From: Pandoraea apista
GTDB taxonomy: Bacteria > Pseudomonadota > Gammaproteobacteria > Burkholderiales > Burkholderiaceae
Length of the DNA stretch: 64,000 nucleotides
Direction: 5' to 3'
Assembly (NCBI RefSeq): GCF_001465595.2
Contig: NZ_CP013482.1
Location: 13,294 to 77,293, forward strand
Below are positions 7,655 through 16,374 of this stretch, piece after piece. Position 1 is the first letter of the stretch, and each line of letters opens with the position of its first letter. The translations under genes were made by a program, and so were the position numbers. The notes under the pieces are model-generated. The model saw only the letters and a list, made by a program, of their open reading frames with translations, ran no database searches and was not told where the DNA came from.

Positions 7655-9688
7655 TCACTTCTCCTTACGCTGTGCCACGTTGTAGTTTGGTCGTCCCTTG
7701 ACGTCTGGATATGTCTGGTTACAGGCGGGATAGCCGCTGCATGACCAGAAGAACTTACCGGGCTGTTTGCCAGCACGACGACTAAGCCCCTTCCCACAGA
7801 CTCCGCACTTAAAGGCTGACGACACGGCGGCTGCGGCTGGTGCTCCTGCCACTTTGATCGCCCCGGAATTGGCCGTGATGACGAGGCCGCGCACCAGGTC
7901 GGCTTGCTTGTTGACGAACTCGTCGACGGAGCTATTGCCGCCCTGAATCGACTTCAACATTCGTTCAAACAGGGCTGTCAGGACAGGGCTACGCACAATC
8001 TCAGGAAGGGCATCATGTACGCCGCGCCCCAACGGCGTGCTCACGATAGCCTTGCCCTTCACTTCCAGGTACTTGCGTTCCTTCAATTCGGTAATCGTCG
8101 ACGCTTGCGTTGCCGCCGTTCCAATGCCCTCCCCATCGCGCAGTAATTTCTTCTGCTCGGGATCTGCAACGTATTTGTGGATGTTCTCCATCGCCTTACG
8201 CAACGTCCCCTCGTTGAACCGGGGCGGGGCCTTCGTCTTGGAGTCAATCCGCTTCGCGCCTGCGCATGCCACAGCATCACCCTTCTTCACTGCCGGCAGA
8301 ATCTGTTCCGCGTCGTCGTCCACATCGCCATACACGACGTACCAACCCGGACGTGTAATTTCACGCCCCTGCGCGACAAATTTCTGCTCGGCCAACTCGA
8401 CGGTGATATTGGTGGTCTTGTACTCGTGCCGGGGGTAGAACTGCGCAATGTAGGCACGCACGATTAGGTCGTAGATATTGCGCTGCATGTCGGTGAGTCC
8501 GGCCATGCTGCCCTTGTGCATCGTCGGGATGATGCCGTGGTGGACGGGTGCCTTCGCGGTATTCCACGTATCAGACCGAATCGACAAATCTGCGCCATCA
8601 ATGAGGTCAGCCATTTCGGGATAAACCATACGAATCGCGGCCATTACCTCCGGGGCGTCTGCAAACTGCGTCTCGGGCAGGTAGCCGCTGTCCGTGCGAG
8701 GGTACGTTGTGAGCGAAAGCCCCGGATCATAAAGTTGCTGGCAGGTGTTCAGCACGTCATCGGCTGAATATCCCCACTTCCCTGCGGCAGCAAGGGTGAT
8801 GTCCGAAAGCGAATACGTGAGCGGGTGATTTCGCTTGCCCGGTGTCTGACTGAACTCGGAAACCGTCGACGATTGGCCGGCGACGGCTTTCACCACGGCG
8901 TCGGCAACGGACGCATCTACTAACCGGCCTTCGGTGTCGGTGCCGACCTGATCGTCGGCCATGATCCACTCTGCGACGAATGCTCCCGACTTGTGTGCGA
9001 ACGCCGCTTCGACTTTGAAGTATGGAACGGGCTTAAACGCCTCAATCTCACGATCGCGAGTCACGACAAGCGACAGCGTTGGTGACTGTACGCGCCCCGC
9101 CGTCACCAATGCGCGCGAGCCGCCCCGTTGTGCCGCCAAAGTGTAGGCACGGCTGACGTTCATGCCGATCAACCAGTCGCCCCGCGCTCGCGCCGTCGCC
9201 GACTTTCCGTGCCCAGCGTATTCCGCGTTGTCCTTCAATGCGGCAAGCCCACGCTGAATGCTCACCGTGTCGGTGGCGTTCACCCAGTAGCGGATTACAG
9301 GCGCAGCGCAATCGAAATGCCGCAAGACGTTGTCGACCAGCGCCTGACCTTCGGCATCTGGATCACCTGCATGGACGATCACGTCCGCTTTTCGTACCAG
9401 TTGCCCGATGGCGGCAAGCTGGTCGGCGTACTCGTCCTTCGGTTTCATCACCCATTGCTGCGGGATGATCGGCAGGTCCTCAACGCGCCAGATTTTCTTT
9501 CCAGATGCGTTACGCGGCGCATCAGCCGCTGTGTACTCGTCTGGCTCGACCAATTCGAGCATGTGGCCGATGCACCAAGTCACCATATCTGCACCGCACT
9601 CGATGTAGCCTCGGCCCTTTCCTGTAACTCCCAATTCGCCCGCGATTGCTTTGGCGACTGACGGCTTCTCAGCGATGAACAATCTCAA
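7655..9688 (-). CDS. topB: DNA topoisomerase III (TraE/TopB-like), 677 aa
   Basis: Type IA topoisomerase: N-terminal Toprim domain (MRLFIAEKPSVAKAIAGELG, acidic DPDAEGQ at about 109-115). The active-site region TTYPRTDSGYLP carries the nucleophile at about Tyr329, and a C-terminal zinc ribbon has four cysteines (CGVC ... CSGYPAC). The start is TTG at 9688, decided by AAGGAG seven bases upstream, and its TTGA overlaps the previous stop. RP4 encodes a homologue, TraE, at the same place in Tra1. It should resolve or decatenate plasmid strands during transfer or replication. Confidence 0.9.
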   Translation of the reverse strand: MRLFIAEKPSVAKAIAGELGVTGKGRGYIECGADMVTWCIGHMLELVEPDEYTAADAPRNASGKKIWRVEDLPIIPQQWVMKPKDEYADQLAAIGQLVRKADVIVHAGDPDAEGQALVDNVLRHFDCAAPVIRYWVNATDTVSIQRGLAALKDNAEYAGHGKSATARARGDWLIGMNVSRAYTLAAQRGGSRALVTAGRVQSPTLSLVVTRDREIEAFKPVPYFKVEAAFAHKSGAFVAEWIMADDQVGTDTEGRLVDASVADAVVKAVAGQSSTVSEFSQTPGKRNHPLTYSLSDITLAAAGKWGYSADDVLNTCQQLYDPGLSLTTYPRTDSGYLPETQFADAPEVMAAIRMVYPEMADLIDGADLSIRSDTWNTAKAPVHHGIIPTMHKGSMAGLTDMQRNIYDLIVRAYIAQFYPRHEYKTTNITVELAEQKFVAQGREITRPGWYVVYGDVDDDAEQILPAVKKGDAVACAGAKRIDSKTKAPPRFNEGTLRKAMENIHKYVADPEQKKLLRDGEGIGTAATQASTITELKERKYLEVKGKAIVSTPLGRGVHDALPEIVRSPVLTALFERMLKSIQGGNSSVDEFVNKQADLVRGLVITANSGAIKVAGAPAAAAVSSAFKCGVCGKGLSRRAGKQPGKFFWSCSGYPACNQTYPDVKGRPNYNVAQRKEK

Positions 9689-9987
9689 TTCGATTCTCCT
9701 TCTCGTGCGTTTCGACGATGCCCCAGCGAGGGCATCGGTCGCGGAAAGCGATACATGGGACGGCTTTGCGTCGTCTCACCAACTGCTGCGTGGAGTTGCA
9801 CCAGGAACTCGTCCGTGGACCGAATCCAACCCTCGACCCACGGACACCGAACCATTAGATCCGGCGCGTAATCCAGCAGGAACTCCAACAGTTCTCTGTT
9901 CTCGTCGATTCGTTTGTGGATTCCGCTTTGCTCGCGGTCGACGACGCCGCGAATGCGATGAAGTGTGCGGTTAGGAAACAGGTTCAT
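9685..9987 (-). CDS. Unknown protein between topB and traF, 100 aa
   Basis: ATG at 9987, start MNLFPNRTLHRIRGVVDREQ; soluble and basic at the C-terminus (GHRRNAREGESN). Its TGA overlaps the TTG start of topB, so translation is coupled. It has no clear counterpart in the RP4 order, where traF precedes traE directly, and no motif I recognise. Operon membership supports it being real. Confidence 0.55.
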   Translation of the reverse strand: MNLFPNRTLHRIRGVVDREQSGIHKRIDENRELLEFLLDYAPDLMVRCPWVEGWIRSTDEFLVQLHAAVGETTQSRPMYRFPRPMPSLGHRRNAREGESN

Positions 9988-9996
9988 GTCGTTCGC

Positions 9997-10545
9997 TCAC
10001 CAAGTTAGAACCGGCTTGATTACGGCTTCAATTTGGTCTGTCGACAAAGGGCCAAAATAGCGCCCGTCAAACGAAGCCGGGTTAATGTCGGTCATCAACA
10101 GAAAGTCCCGCGCGCCAAGGGTGTAATGCGCGCCGATGAGACTCGGCAGACGACGACCGTGTGCGTCGGCCCCGATGGGAGCGGAATGCGGTAGAAGCGT
10201 GCCGTTGACGATCACGCCCTGCGGGGCGATTTCAACGGAATCACCTTTAGCGGCTAAAATCCGCTTCATCATCTGACCGAGGCCACCAGGGCAGAAACCG
10301 GCGTCGATATAGCCCCGCTTGAGTGCAGCGAAAAACAGATCTCGTGCGGGAGGACAGAAGATGACGTAATCCCCTTTCACGGCGCTTTCCGTCGTAACTC
10401 GGTAGACACCGACACGGATGCTCTCGGAAGTGTTGACCCGGTATCCCGCCATGTACATGAGGGACACACCAACAAGTCCCAAAGTCGCGCCAATAATTGC
10501 CGCACGACTCACGCGAGTCATGACACATCGATTAAACCGACTCAT
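9997..10545 (-). CDS. traF: TraF-like conjugal peptidase (pilin-cyclising), 182 aa
   Basis: S26-family serine peptidase of the TraF type. A single N-terminal membrane span (about 17-34) is followed by NTSESIRVGVYR with likely catalytic Ser42, MKRILAAKGD with likely catalytic Lys94, and a C-terminal PLSTDQIEAV tail. In RP4, TraF cuts the TrbC prepilin C-terminus and joins its ends to a cyclic pilin. The TrbC here has the matching Gly-Ala site. The ATG overlaps the traG stop (ATGA). A perfect KorB operator lies inside the gene at 10246-10258 and encodes the LAAK next to the catalytic Lys. Confidence 0.9.
   Translation of the reverse strand: MSRFNRCVMTRVSRAAIIGATLGLVGVSLMYMAGYRVNTSESIRVGVYRVTTESAVKGDYVIFCPPARDLFFAALKRGYIDAGFCPGGLGQMMKRILAAKGDSVEIAPQGVIVNGTLLPHSAPIGADAHGRRLPSLIGAHYTLGARDFLLMTDINPASFDGRYFGPLSTDQIEAVIKPVLTW
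10246..10258. promoter_or_regulatory. KorB operator inside traF
   Basis: Perfect TTTAGCGGCTAAA, the RP4 KorB operator consensus. It is intragenic; on the minus strand it encodes LAAK of traF. It lies far from any promoter I can see, so it would act as a distant KorB loading site. Confidence 0.85.
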
Positions 10546-12473
10546 AGTCTGATCCCCTCGGCCTCAGCCAACTTTGCAGCGGGCCGGATGCGATCCGTGT
10601 CCTTCGGCTCGGGGATTGCTGCGCGCCTCGAAAAAATCGGGTCGTCGAAGAAGAGTCCTTGACGACCATAGAGCGCGGGGAAGCCGGCCACATAGATGAC
10701 CATATCGCCCGCCTCCTCGATGCGACCATCCGGCGACTTCTTTGGGCCTGGCATACGCAAGCACTCATCTGGCGTGAGCAATGGTCGGGCGACCTCCTGG
10801 ACGGTGCGCGAGACCTGGCCGTGCATGCTGCCGAAGCGCTTTCCGCTCGTTGTCACCTGCTCCTTAAGGACCGTCGTTGTGCCCGTCAGCTTCGACAAGT
10901 GTTCGGCTGTCTCGATGCGATTCGGGGGGTAGGCGTTCTGAATATGGCAGTTCGACGTGATGGTTTCGTCCGGACCATATCCTTCCTCTCTGCTCTTGAG
11001 CTGGTTAATGTCCTGGCAGATGAGATAGAACTTGATGCCGTATCCAGCAAGGAAGGCTAGGGACTGCTGAATAATGTCCAGCTTACCCAGGCTCGGGAAC
11101 TCGTCGAGCATGCCAAGGAGGCGATGCTTGTACTTCTTTTTGGCCTGTACATAGGTGGTCTCGGAGTCGCGCAGGCCGAGCTTTGCGAGGAACCGCGTCC
11201 ACGGATCCATTTCCTTCTGCAAACGCTCAAACTCCATCTTGTCGGCCAGCACCCGGACGATCATGTTCAACAGGACGCGGACGAGTGGTCGCAGACGATC
11301 CTTGTCGGTGGGCTGCGTGACGATGTAGAGACTGACAGGAAACTCATGGCACATGAGATCCTTGATGCGGAAATCCGACCGGCTGACGTTGCGCTCCACC
11401 ACCGGATCCCGATACAACGAGAGATACGATTTCGCGGTCGAAAGGACCGATCCCCCTTCCTCCTCCGGTCGGTCAAGCATGTCCTGCGCGGCGGAACCGA
11501 TGACTGGATGGTTCTTACCGTTGACGTGCCCGTACTGAGTCATTTCCATCCACAACTCAGCCACGGGTCGATTCGGGTCGGCCAGCATCTTGTCACAGTA
11601 GGGCAGCGTCGCCGGCGTCCCCTCAATCTGCGCCTTGTACAACGCATGCAAGATCACCCCGACAAGCAGCGCTTGAGCCGTCTTTTGCCAGTGGGTGTTT
11701 AACCCTTTGCCGTCCGGATCCACAATCAGCGTCGCCAAGTTCTGCACGTCACCGACTTCGTATTCCGTCCCCATTCGGATTTCGTCCAGCGGGTTCCATG
11801 CGACGCTGCCGTACACCGCGGCCGGCTCGAATTTAAGGGTGATGTTCTTCGCGTACTCGCGCCGCCATCCGGCCGTCATGGCCCACAGCTCCCCTTTCAA
11901 GTCCGTCACGACAGTGCTGTGCTTCCACGACAAGAGCGTGGGGACAACCAGGCCAACACCCTTGCCCGAACGGGTGGGTGCGTAACACAGGACATGCTCC
12001 GGGCCGTTGTGCCGAAGCCAATGCGTGTTACCCGCTTTGTCGATCCACTGACCGACGTATACGCCAGAGTCCCCCAACAACCCCATGCGCTTCACGTCTT
12101 TCTTGTTGGCCCAACGCGCCGATCCGTGCAAATACTCATTGGGGCGGCTGGAGTTAGCGATGGCATTCGCCGCCGCCGCCGTCACAAGCAAGCCGCCACC
12201 AGCCGCCAGAACGCCAACAGACCCGGCCGTGTGAAACTGCTCGGGGAACAGCTCTGCCCACTTCGAGTACCAACTTAGGATCGACCACGGGGCATACATA
12301 TGTCCGTAGTTCACGCCAAGCGTGGGGTGATACTCGAAGCCGTGCGCGAAATATTGGGTTGCGGCTTGCATGCCAGCGGCGAAAGACGTCAGCGCCATTA
12401 CCGGCACTGCCTTTCCCTTACGCCGCTTTTGCCGCACTTGAGGGCCAACGGGGTTATTGAGGGTCTGTCTCAC
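10542..12473 (-). CDS. traG: TraG/VirD4 coupling protein, 643 aa
   Basis: Type IV coupling ATPase linking the relaxosome to the Trb channel at the inner membrane. Two N-terminal membrane segments (about 24-40 and 84-106) precede Walker A CYAPTRSGKGVG (163-174) and the VVTDLKGELW segment typical of TraG. Walker B lies in HRLLGMLDEFPSLGKLD. Length agrees with RP4 TraG (about 635 aa). The start is GTG at 12473, 22 bases after traI. It overlaps traF by ATGA. Confidence 0.93.
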   Translation of the reverse strand: MRQTLNNPVGPQVRQKRRKGKAVPVMALTSFAAGMQAATQYFAHGFEYHPTLGVNYGHMYAPWSILSWYSKWAELFPEQFHTAGSVGVLAAGGGLLVTAAAANAIANSSRPNEYLHGSARWANKKDVKRMGLLGDSGVYVGQWIDKAGNTHWLRHNGPEHVLCYAPTRSGKGVGLVVPTLLSWKHSTVVTDLKGELWAMTAGWRREYAKNITLKFEPAAVYGSVAWNPLDEIRMGTEYEVGDVQNLATLIVDPDGKGLNTHWQKTAQALLVGVILHALYKAQIEGTPATLPYCDKMLADPNRPVAELWMEMTQYGHVNGKNHPVIGSAAQDMLDRPEEEGGSVLSTAKSYLSLYRDPVVERNVSRSDFRIKDLMCHEFPVSLYIVTQPTDKDRLRPLVRVLLNMIVRVLADKMEFERLQKEMDPWTRFLAKLGLRDSETTYVQAKKKYKHRLLGMLDEFPSLGKLDIIQQSLAFLAGYGIKFYLICQDINQLKSREEGYGPDETITSNCHIQNAYPPNRIETAEHLSKLTGTTTVLKEQVTTSGKRFGSMHGQVSRTVQEVARPLLTPDECLRMPGPKKSPDGRIEEAGDMVIYVAGFPALYGRQGLFFDDPIFSRRAAIPEPKDTDRIRPAAKLAEAEGIRL

Positions 12474-12495
12474 ACAAGCCCCCGCATCGTGTCAC

Positions 12496-15180
12496 TCATA
12501 AGGATCTTCCTCGTGTTCGGATCTTGCCGCCGACTTCCGTCGAGATCGCGGCACCAATCGCAAGACGCCGCAACCGGTTCGCTGTAGCTGCGTCGACGGG
12601 CAACACCAGCACCGTGTCGTCATGCCTCAAAAGGGCTAACTGGTGCCCGTCAACCGTGCGAAGGCCGGTGAAATTCAATACGCCTGCGTGACGATCATTA
12701 TATCGCTCATGTTTCTGTATATCGAAACTATTGGCACGTTTCCCTTCGCGTTCTTGGACGTACTTATCCGCTGCGGACCACGCCGAAGTACTCAGTCGGT
12801 CAGCAGGTGCGGCCCGTCGCACGCCAGAACCTCGGTCGGCTTGTTTGTCGTCCAGACTTCCGCGTACATCACGCGGCACCAGCAGGCCAGGCGATCCGGC
12901 GTGTGGTTCCATATAGAGTGTGGGCAGGTTTCGCATGCGGTACGCTTGAGGGGGCGGTGCTTTTCGTCCAACTGCGCCAACGTTGGGCTTAGGGGCAAAT
13001 GGGCTGCTGCGCCCCCTGACGAATCGGTCAGATCCTCGGCCTCCCCCTCGCTTGATCGACTCGGCATATTGCCCACGCCCAACATCGCCACCGCTGCGTC
13101 CAGATCCGCGTCGCTCATGGTGTCGCTGTTCGTTGAACCCGGCACTTCGCTGAGCACCGTCTGGTCGATTCCGTTGTGTTCGCTCATCAAAACTCTCCTG
13201 TTGATGCTTCTGCTTAAGTGCCTCGACACGCCGACTCTCTAGGTTCGGGTCGACGAACGAGACACGGATTCGCGCGCTCGCCGCCAAATCGGCCACGCGC
13301 TGTTGAAACTCTGTGCTTCCTGTCAGGGAAACCTTCCCGCCATGCCGGTCGGCCGCGAGTTGCAGCGCTGTCGCAAGCACCTCGTCAGGCGCGTTCCGGG
13401 TAACGCTGAGTCGACGACCGTCATCGCGAATGGCGGCATTCGCCACTCGGTAGATGACCGTTCCAGCCTTGGTAATGGAGTCAATCGCCCTCGGCCTCAG
13501 TGCTTCCGAGTCGGAGGAGCGTTCGACGGCCCGTGCCTGTGCCCGGGCGTCCCAACTCGCTTGGTATCGCAAAACGGCGAGGGCGCTTTGGTCGCCCTCC
13601 TCAGCTCGATCTCTAAGCCAGTCCGCCCACGCTAGGGCCTTATGCGCCTTGCTCGCCTTCGGGGGGCGTTGCGAATTGAAATTTGCGTGCGCCTTGGAAA
13701 TAGCGCCGTGCAGACGCTTACTCACGATGCCGTATAGGAATCGCTTGTTGTAACCGCTCCCCTTGAGCAACTTGATAAGCGCGCGCAGGCGGGCCGCAGA
13801 TCGCTTCGCATCTTCGATCGTCTGAATCCGCGCCTGCCGCGCGGCGCCCATATGAAGCTGTTTCGAGCGTTGAACGTCAGCCTTCTCTTCGCGGTAACGC
13901 CGATACAAGGCATCGGCCTCTGCGGACGGATACACCGGTCGCTTCGCATACCACTCTTGCCGCTGCTGCGTGGGTGAAGTGCCGTGTTTGCCTTGCCGCC
14001 AAGAAGCCGGCGCAGGGGAACCGATAGACGTCTCTGCGCCTTGCGCCGGAAGATCCCGATTTCCTATGGACGGCCTTACTCGGTGACGGTACGGTGCCGG
14101 CGGTGGTCGCGTCCCAACCGCCTCTACGGTTCGACGCCCCCGCCGCCAGGATGAAATCAAGTCCGGATCCGGGGCTTGTCGCGGTATGTGCGCATGCAAA
14201 TCACGTCTTCCGGGCAGGCCACCTGACCGGATTGCTCGCGGGCTTTCGGGCCTCGTCGTGGCCGAACGCACGGGTGGCGCTCTGCGCCGCCAAGAGGCCA
14301 CAGCGCTCGTGCTCGGCACTGCGATGGTGACTCTATCAACACCCCGTCGCCCAACCTGCCCCCTACGTCCAGCGGCGTCCGGCACATCGTCGCCGGCCAG
14401 CCGTTTGGCCCCGCGAGGTGGTTCGTAGTCGCCCCACTGTTTTAATAACCGGGATCTGGATAGAGACCTATCAACTGAACTGGCTTTTACCTTGATGCCG
14501 TCCCTGCTTTCAAATACGAGTCCGTTGCCCTGCTCCCGAACTGCCAATCCTCGCGCACGAGCTATGTCATGCAATTCCTGCCAGTTGTTGGCCTCTCGCA
14601 ACTCCGAAACGCACTCTCTCTTGATCCAACCAAGGAGACTTTCAACGCCCGAATGGCGCTCCATGTCGTCGGCTCGATTTTCAGAGCGCGACTTTCGCGC
14701 GGTGTGGTTGTCGCGCTCCAGGTCAAAGCGCTGCTCCAGCTCGTCGCACTTCCGCGCCAACGTTTTGTAATCCCGGTAAGGCGTGTGCATCGTTAGATGC
14801 TCCGGGTGGATCTTGTTAATCGCGACGTGAATATGCAGGTTGTCTGTGTCGTGGTGAACCGCGCTGATTCGCTGGTGCTCACCATATCCTAGCGCTTCGC
14901 ACAACTCGGCTTCCACGACGGAAAGCACATCGCTGGAGGGATGTTCGCCAGGCGGAAATGAGATCAGCAGGTGATAGGTTTTGTCTCCCTCAGCGCGGAG
15001 ATTCATCCCCTGCACCGCCTGAACTTCGTAAATCGCGTCAAGCGCTTCGCGCTGCTCGCAGTTGGTGACAGTCACCGCCCCGACCCGCTCCTGCTTTGTC
15101 TGAGGGTCACATAGATACTTCACCAGTCTTCCGTAACTGCTTTTCTTGACCGATTGCATCGGCAAATTACGGGCGATCAT
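12496..15180 (-). CDS. traI: TraI-type MOBP relaxase, 894 aa
   Basis: The N-terminus MIARNLPMQSVKKSSYGRLV continues with KY, placing a Tyr at residue 22 exactly as the nicking Tyr22 of RP4 TraI. The metal-binding motif HHDTDNLHIH (109-118) places His116 as in RP4. The protein nicks oriT, stays bound to the 5' end and leads the strand into the recipient. From about residue 260 the sequence is long, basic and low-complexity, with many Arg, Pro and Ser. Part of that region also encodes a second gene in another frame (12792-13187). It is preceded by a KorB operator and traJ, as in RP4. Confidence 0.95.
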   Translation of the reverse strand: MIARNLPMQSVKKSSYGRLVKYLCDPQTKQERVGAVTVTNCEQREALDAIYEVQAVQGMNLRAEGDKTYHLLISFPPGEHPSSDVLSVVEAELCEALGYGEHQRISAVHHDTDNLHIHVAINKIHPEHLTMHTPYRDYKTLARKCDELEQRFDLERDNHTARKSRSENRADDMERHSGVESLLGWIKRECVSELREANNWQELHDIARARGLAVREQGNGLVFESRDGIKVKASSVDRSLSRSRLLKQWGDYEPPRGAKRLAGDDVPDAAGRRGQVGRRGVDRVTIAVPSTSAVASWRRRAPPVRSATTRPESPRAIRSGGLPGRRDLHAHIPRQAPDPDLISSWRRGRRTVEAVGTRPPPAPYRHRVRPSIGNRDLPAQGAETSIGSPAPASWRQGKHGTSPTQQRQEWYAKRPVYPSAEADALYRRYREEKADVQRSKQLHMGAARQARIQTIEDAKRSAARLRALIKLLKGSGYNKRFLYGIVSKRLHGAISKAHANFNSQRPPKASKAHKALAWADWLRDRAEEGDQSALAVLRYQASWDARAQARAVERSSDSEALRPRAIDSITKAGTVIYRVANAAIRDDGRRLSVTRNAPDEVLATALQLAADRHGGKVSLTGSTEFQQRVADLAASARIRVSFVDPNLESRRVEALKQKHQQESFDERTQRNRPDGAQRSAGFNEQRHHERRGSGRSGGDVGRGQYAESIKRGGGRGSDRFVRGRSSPFAPKPNVGAVGRKAPPPQAYRMRNLPTLYMEPHAGSPGLLVPRDVRGSLDDKQADRGSGVRRAAPADRLSTSAWSAADKYVQEREGKRANSFDIQKHERYNDRHAGVLNFTGLRTVDGHQLALLRHDDTVLVLPVDAATANRLRRLAIGAAISTEVGGKIRTRGRSL
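12792..13187 (-). CDS. traH: TraH-like gene nested out of frame inside traI, 131 aa
   Basis: ATG at 13187 has AGGAGAG about 6 bases upstream, inside the traI coding sequence and in a different frame. The product starts MSEHNGIDQTVLSEVPGSTN. It has an acidic, Ser/Ala-rich N-terminal half and a C-terminal cysteine block CETCPHSIW ... CWCRVMYAEVW ... CDG, which looks like a conserved zinc-binding module. RP4 likewise encodes the small acidic TraH within traI. The position and the strong ribosome site support a true overlapping gene. Homology to RP4 TraH itself is inferred from position, not sequence. Confidence 0.7.
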   Translation of the reverse strand: MSEHNGIDQTVLSEVPGSTNSDTMSDADLDAAVAMLGVGNMPSRSSEGEAEDLTDSSGGAAAHLPLSPTLAQLDEKHRPLKRTACETCPHSIWNHTPDRLACWCRVMYAEVWTTNKPTEVLACDGPHLLTD

Positions 15181-15196
15181 CGCAACCCCGAAAAAC

Positions 15197-15209
15197 TTTA
15201 GCGGCTAAA
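15197..15209. promoter_or_regulatory. KorB operator between traJ and traI
   Basis: Perfect TTTAGCGGCTAAA in the 33-base gap between the traJ stop and the traI start, just upstream of the traI ribosome site. Confidence 0.88.
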
Positions 15210-15213
15210 GTGC

Positions 15214-15591
15214 TCATCCCTTGAGCACATGTCGCATGACCTCGCGAAGCTGTTCCTGTGTCTCACCCAACTTCCCGAGCAACGCATTGATTGACCCAAC
15301 GCCGAAGCCGGCGACTCTCTCGTCGTTGGTAAGCCATAGCTTTAGCAAGCCCCCAAGACGCCCTTGATCTGCGTTGATCTTGGCGAGCTGCTTGATGTGC
15401 TTGAGATCCGCCACACCGCGCACGTCATAACCAAGACCAACGTTGCGAAGATAGGTCGCGACGGGCAACCCGGCCTTCCCAGCGCTCGCCTCAATACGCG
15501 CATCCTCGTCCGGAAAAACAGGCACTCGAAGGTGCTTCTTCCGTCGCGAACCACGAACACGCTTCCTGTCTGGCGTCAATTCAACATTCAT
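15214..15591 (-). CDS. traJ: TraJ relaxosome protein, 125 aa
   Basis: Binds oriT and recruits TraI in RP4. ATG at 15591 with AGGAG five bases upstream; a GTG at 15615 is open but has no site. A basic N-terminus is followed by HLRVPVFPDEDARIEASAGK and GLPVATYLRNVGLGYDVRGV, then GRLGGLLKLWLTNDERVAGF. This is the ribbon-helix-helix plus helical layout of IncP TraJ, with very similar wording. Adjacent to oriT on the minus strand as in RP4. The expected TraJ site is the left half of the oriT inverted repeat. Confidence 0.92.
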   Translation of the reverse strand: MNVELTPDRKRVRGSRRKKHLRVPVFPDEDARIEASAGKAGLPVATYLRNVGLGYDVRGVADLKHIKQLAKINADQGRLGGLLKLWLTNDERVAGFGVGSINALLGKLGETQEQLREVMRHVLKG

Positions 15592-15683
15592 CACTTCTCC
15601 TATTTCCACAGGCACGTATCGCGGCGGTAGCCGCTGCCTCGCAGAGCAGGATCCCCGTTGAGCACTCCGTGCGAATAAGGGAT

Positions 15684-15740
15684 GTGAAAGTAGCTAACCG
15701 GCCTGCCGGTTAGCTACTTTCACCTATCCTGCCCGGTCTT
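15684..15740 (+). other. oriT: oriT with nic site
   Basis: A perfect 19-base inverted repeat (arms 15684-15702 and 15705-15723, loop CT) is followed by CACCTATCCTGCCCGG. RP4 oriT has the same nic region, cut in YATCCTG/Y. By analogy nicking falls between 15731 and 15732. It lies between traJ (minus) and traK (plus), the RP4 arrangement. The inverted repeat differs in sequence from RP4, so TraJ specificity probably differs. Confidence 0.92.
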
Positions 15741-15797
15741 CGACCGCGATTACTCCGGGATCAGCATGCCATGTAATTTCGATTTATCCGCAATTTT

Positions 15798-15837
15798 GCA
15801 ACAAATATTTGTTGCCATGACAACTGATATAACGAAA
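15798..15837. promoter_or_regulatory. AT-rich traK leader: palindrome and candidate TrbA site
   Basis: A perfect 18-base palindrome GCAACAAATATTTGTTGC (15798-15815) is followed by GATATAACGAAA (15826-15837). The inverse of that 12-mer recurs upstream of trbB (27572-27583). In RP4, TrbA represses both the trbB and traK promoters, so the shared word is a candidate TrbA operator. The rest of 15741-16008 is AT-rich leader without an ORF I believe. Confidence 0.45.
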
Positions 15838-16008
15838 ATTGAGATTTTGGCGGTAGAATCGTCCCTGCCGCAAAAGCATCGGATTTGAGACGGCGAAAAA
15901 TAGGGAATGAATCGGACTGTGTAGCCGCACAGCGACGTAACCATCCGCACGCGGGCGACGGCATATCACCCACGGTGCGCGAAGATCGAAGGAGGCCGCA
16001 GGGACGAC

Positions 16009-16374
16009 ATGACGGGCAAAACACTCACGGAGCGAATTGCTGATCGAGCCAAAACCGTGCCGAGCAGCAGGGGGAAAAACCGGGCTTCGTTCCTGGCCGT
16101 GAGGGACGAGGTGGCTGACGCATTGAAAGACTGGCCGGTTAAGGCAATTTGGGAAACGCTCAGCGCCGAAGGAAAAATTGAGTTCGGCTATGACGCGTTC
16201 ATTTCATACGTCAACCGACACATTCGTAACAGACCACAGCACGCCCCCCTCACCCATACGGTGAAGTCGGCGGATCATCCCCCCACTGCCGAACGAGAGC
16301 CGGCGCGCTCATCAGCAACAACGCCCGGATTTTCTTACAACGCAACCCCTGACACAAAATCTCTGGTGGGCTAA
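16009..16374 (+). CDS. traK: TraK oriT-binding protein, 121 aa
   Basis: In RP4, TraK binds and bends the leader side of oriT. The product has the TraK pattern: FLAVRDEVADALKDWPVKAI, then WETLSAEGKIEFGYDAF, YVNRHIRN, a Pro/Ala-rich linker and a GFSYNATPDTKSLVG tail (RP4 ends GFTFNPTPDKKDLL). ATG at 16009 with AGGGA close upstream. First gene of the rightward traKLM operon; its TAA overlaps the ATG of traL. Confidence 0.9.
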   Translation: MTGKTLTERIADRAKTVPSSRGKNRASFLAVRDEVADALKDWPVKAIWETLSAEGKIEFGYDAFISYVNRHIRNRPQHAPLTHTVKSADHPPTAEREPARSSATTPGFSYNATPDTKSLVG

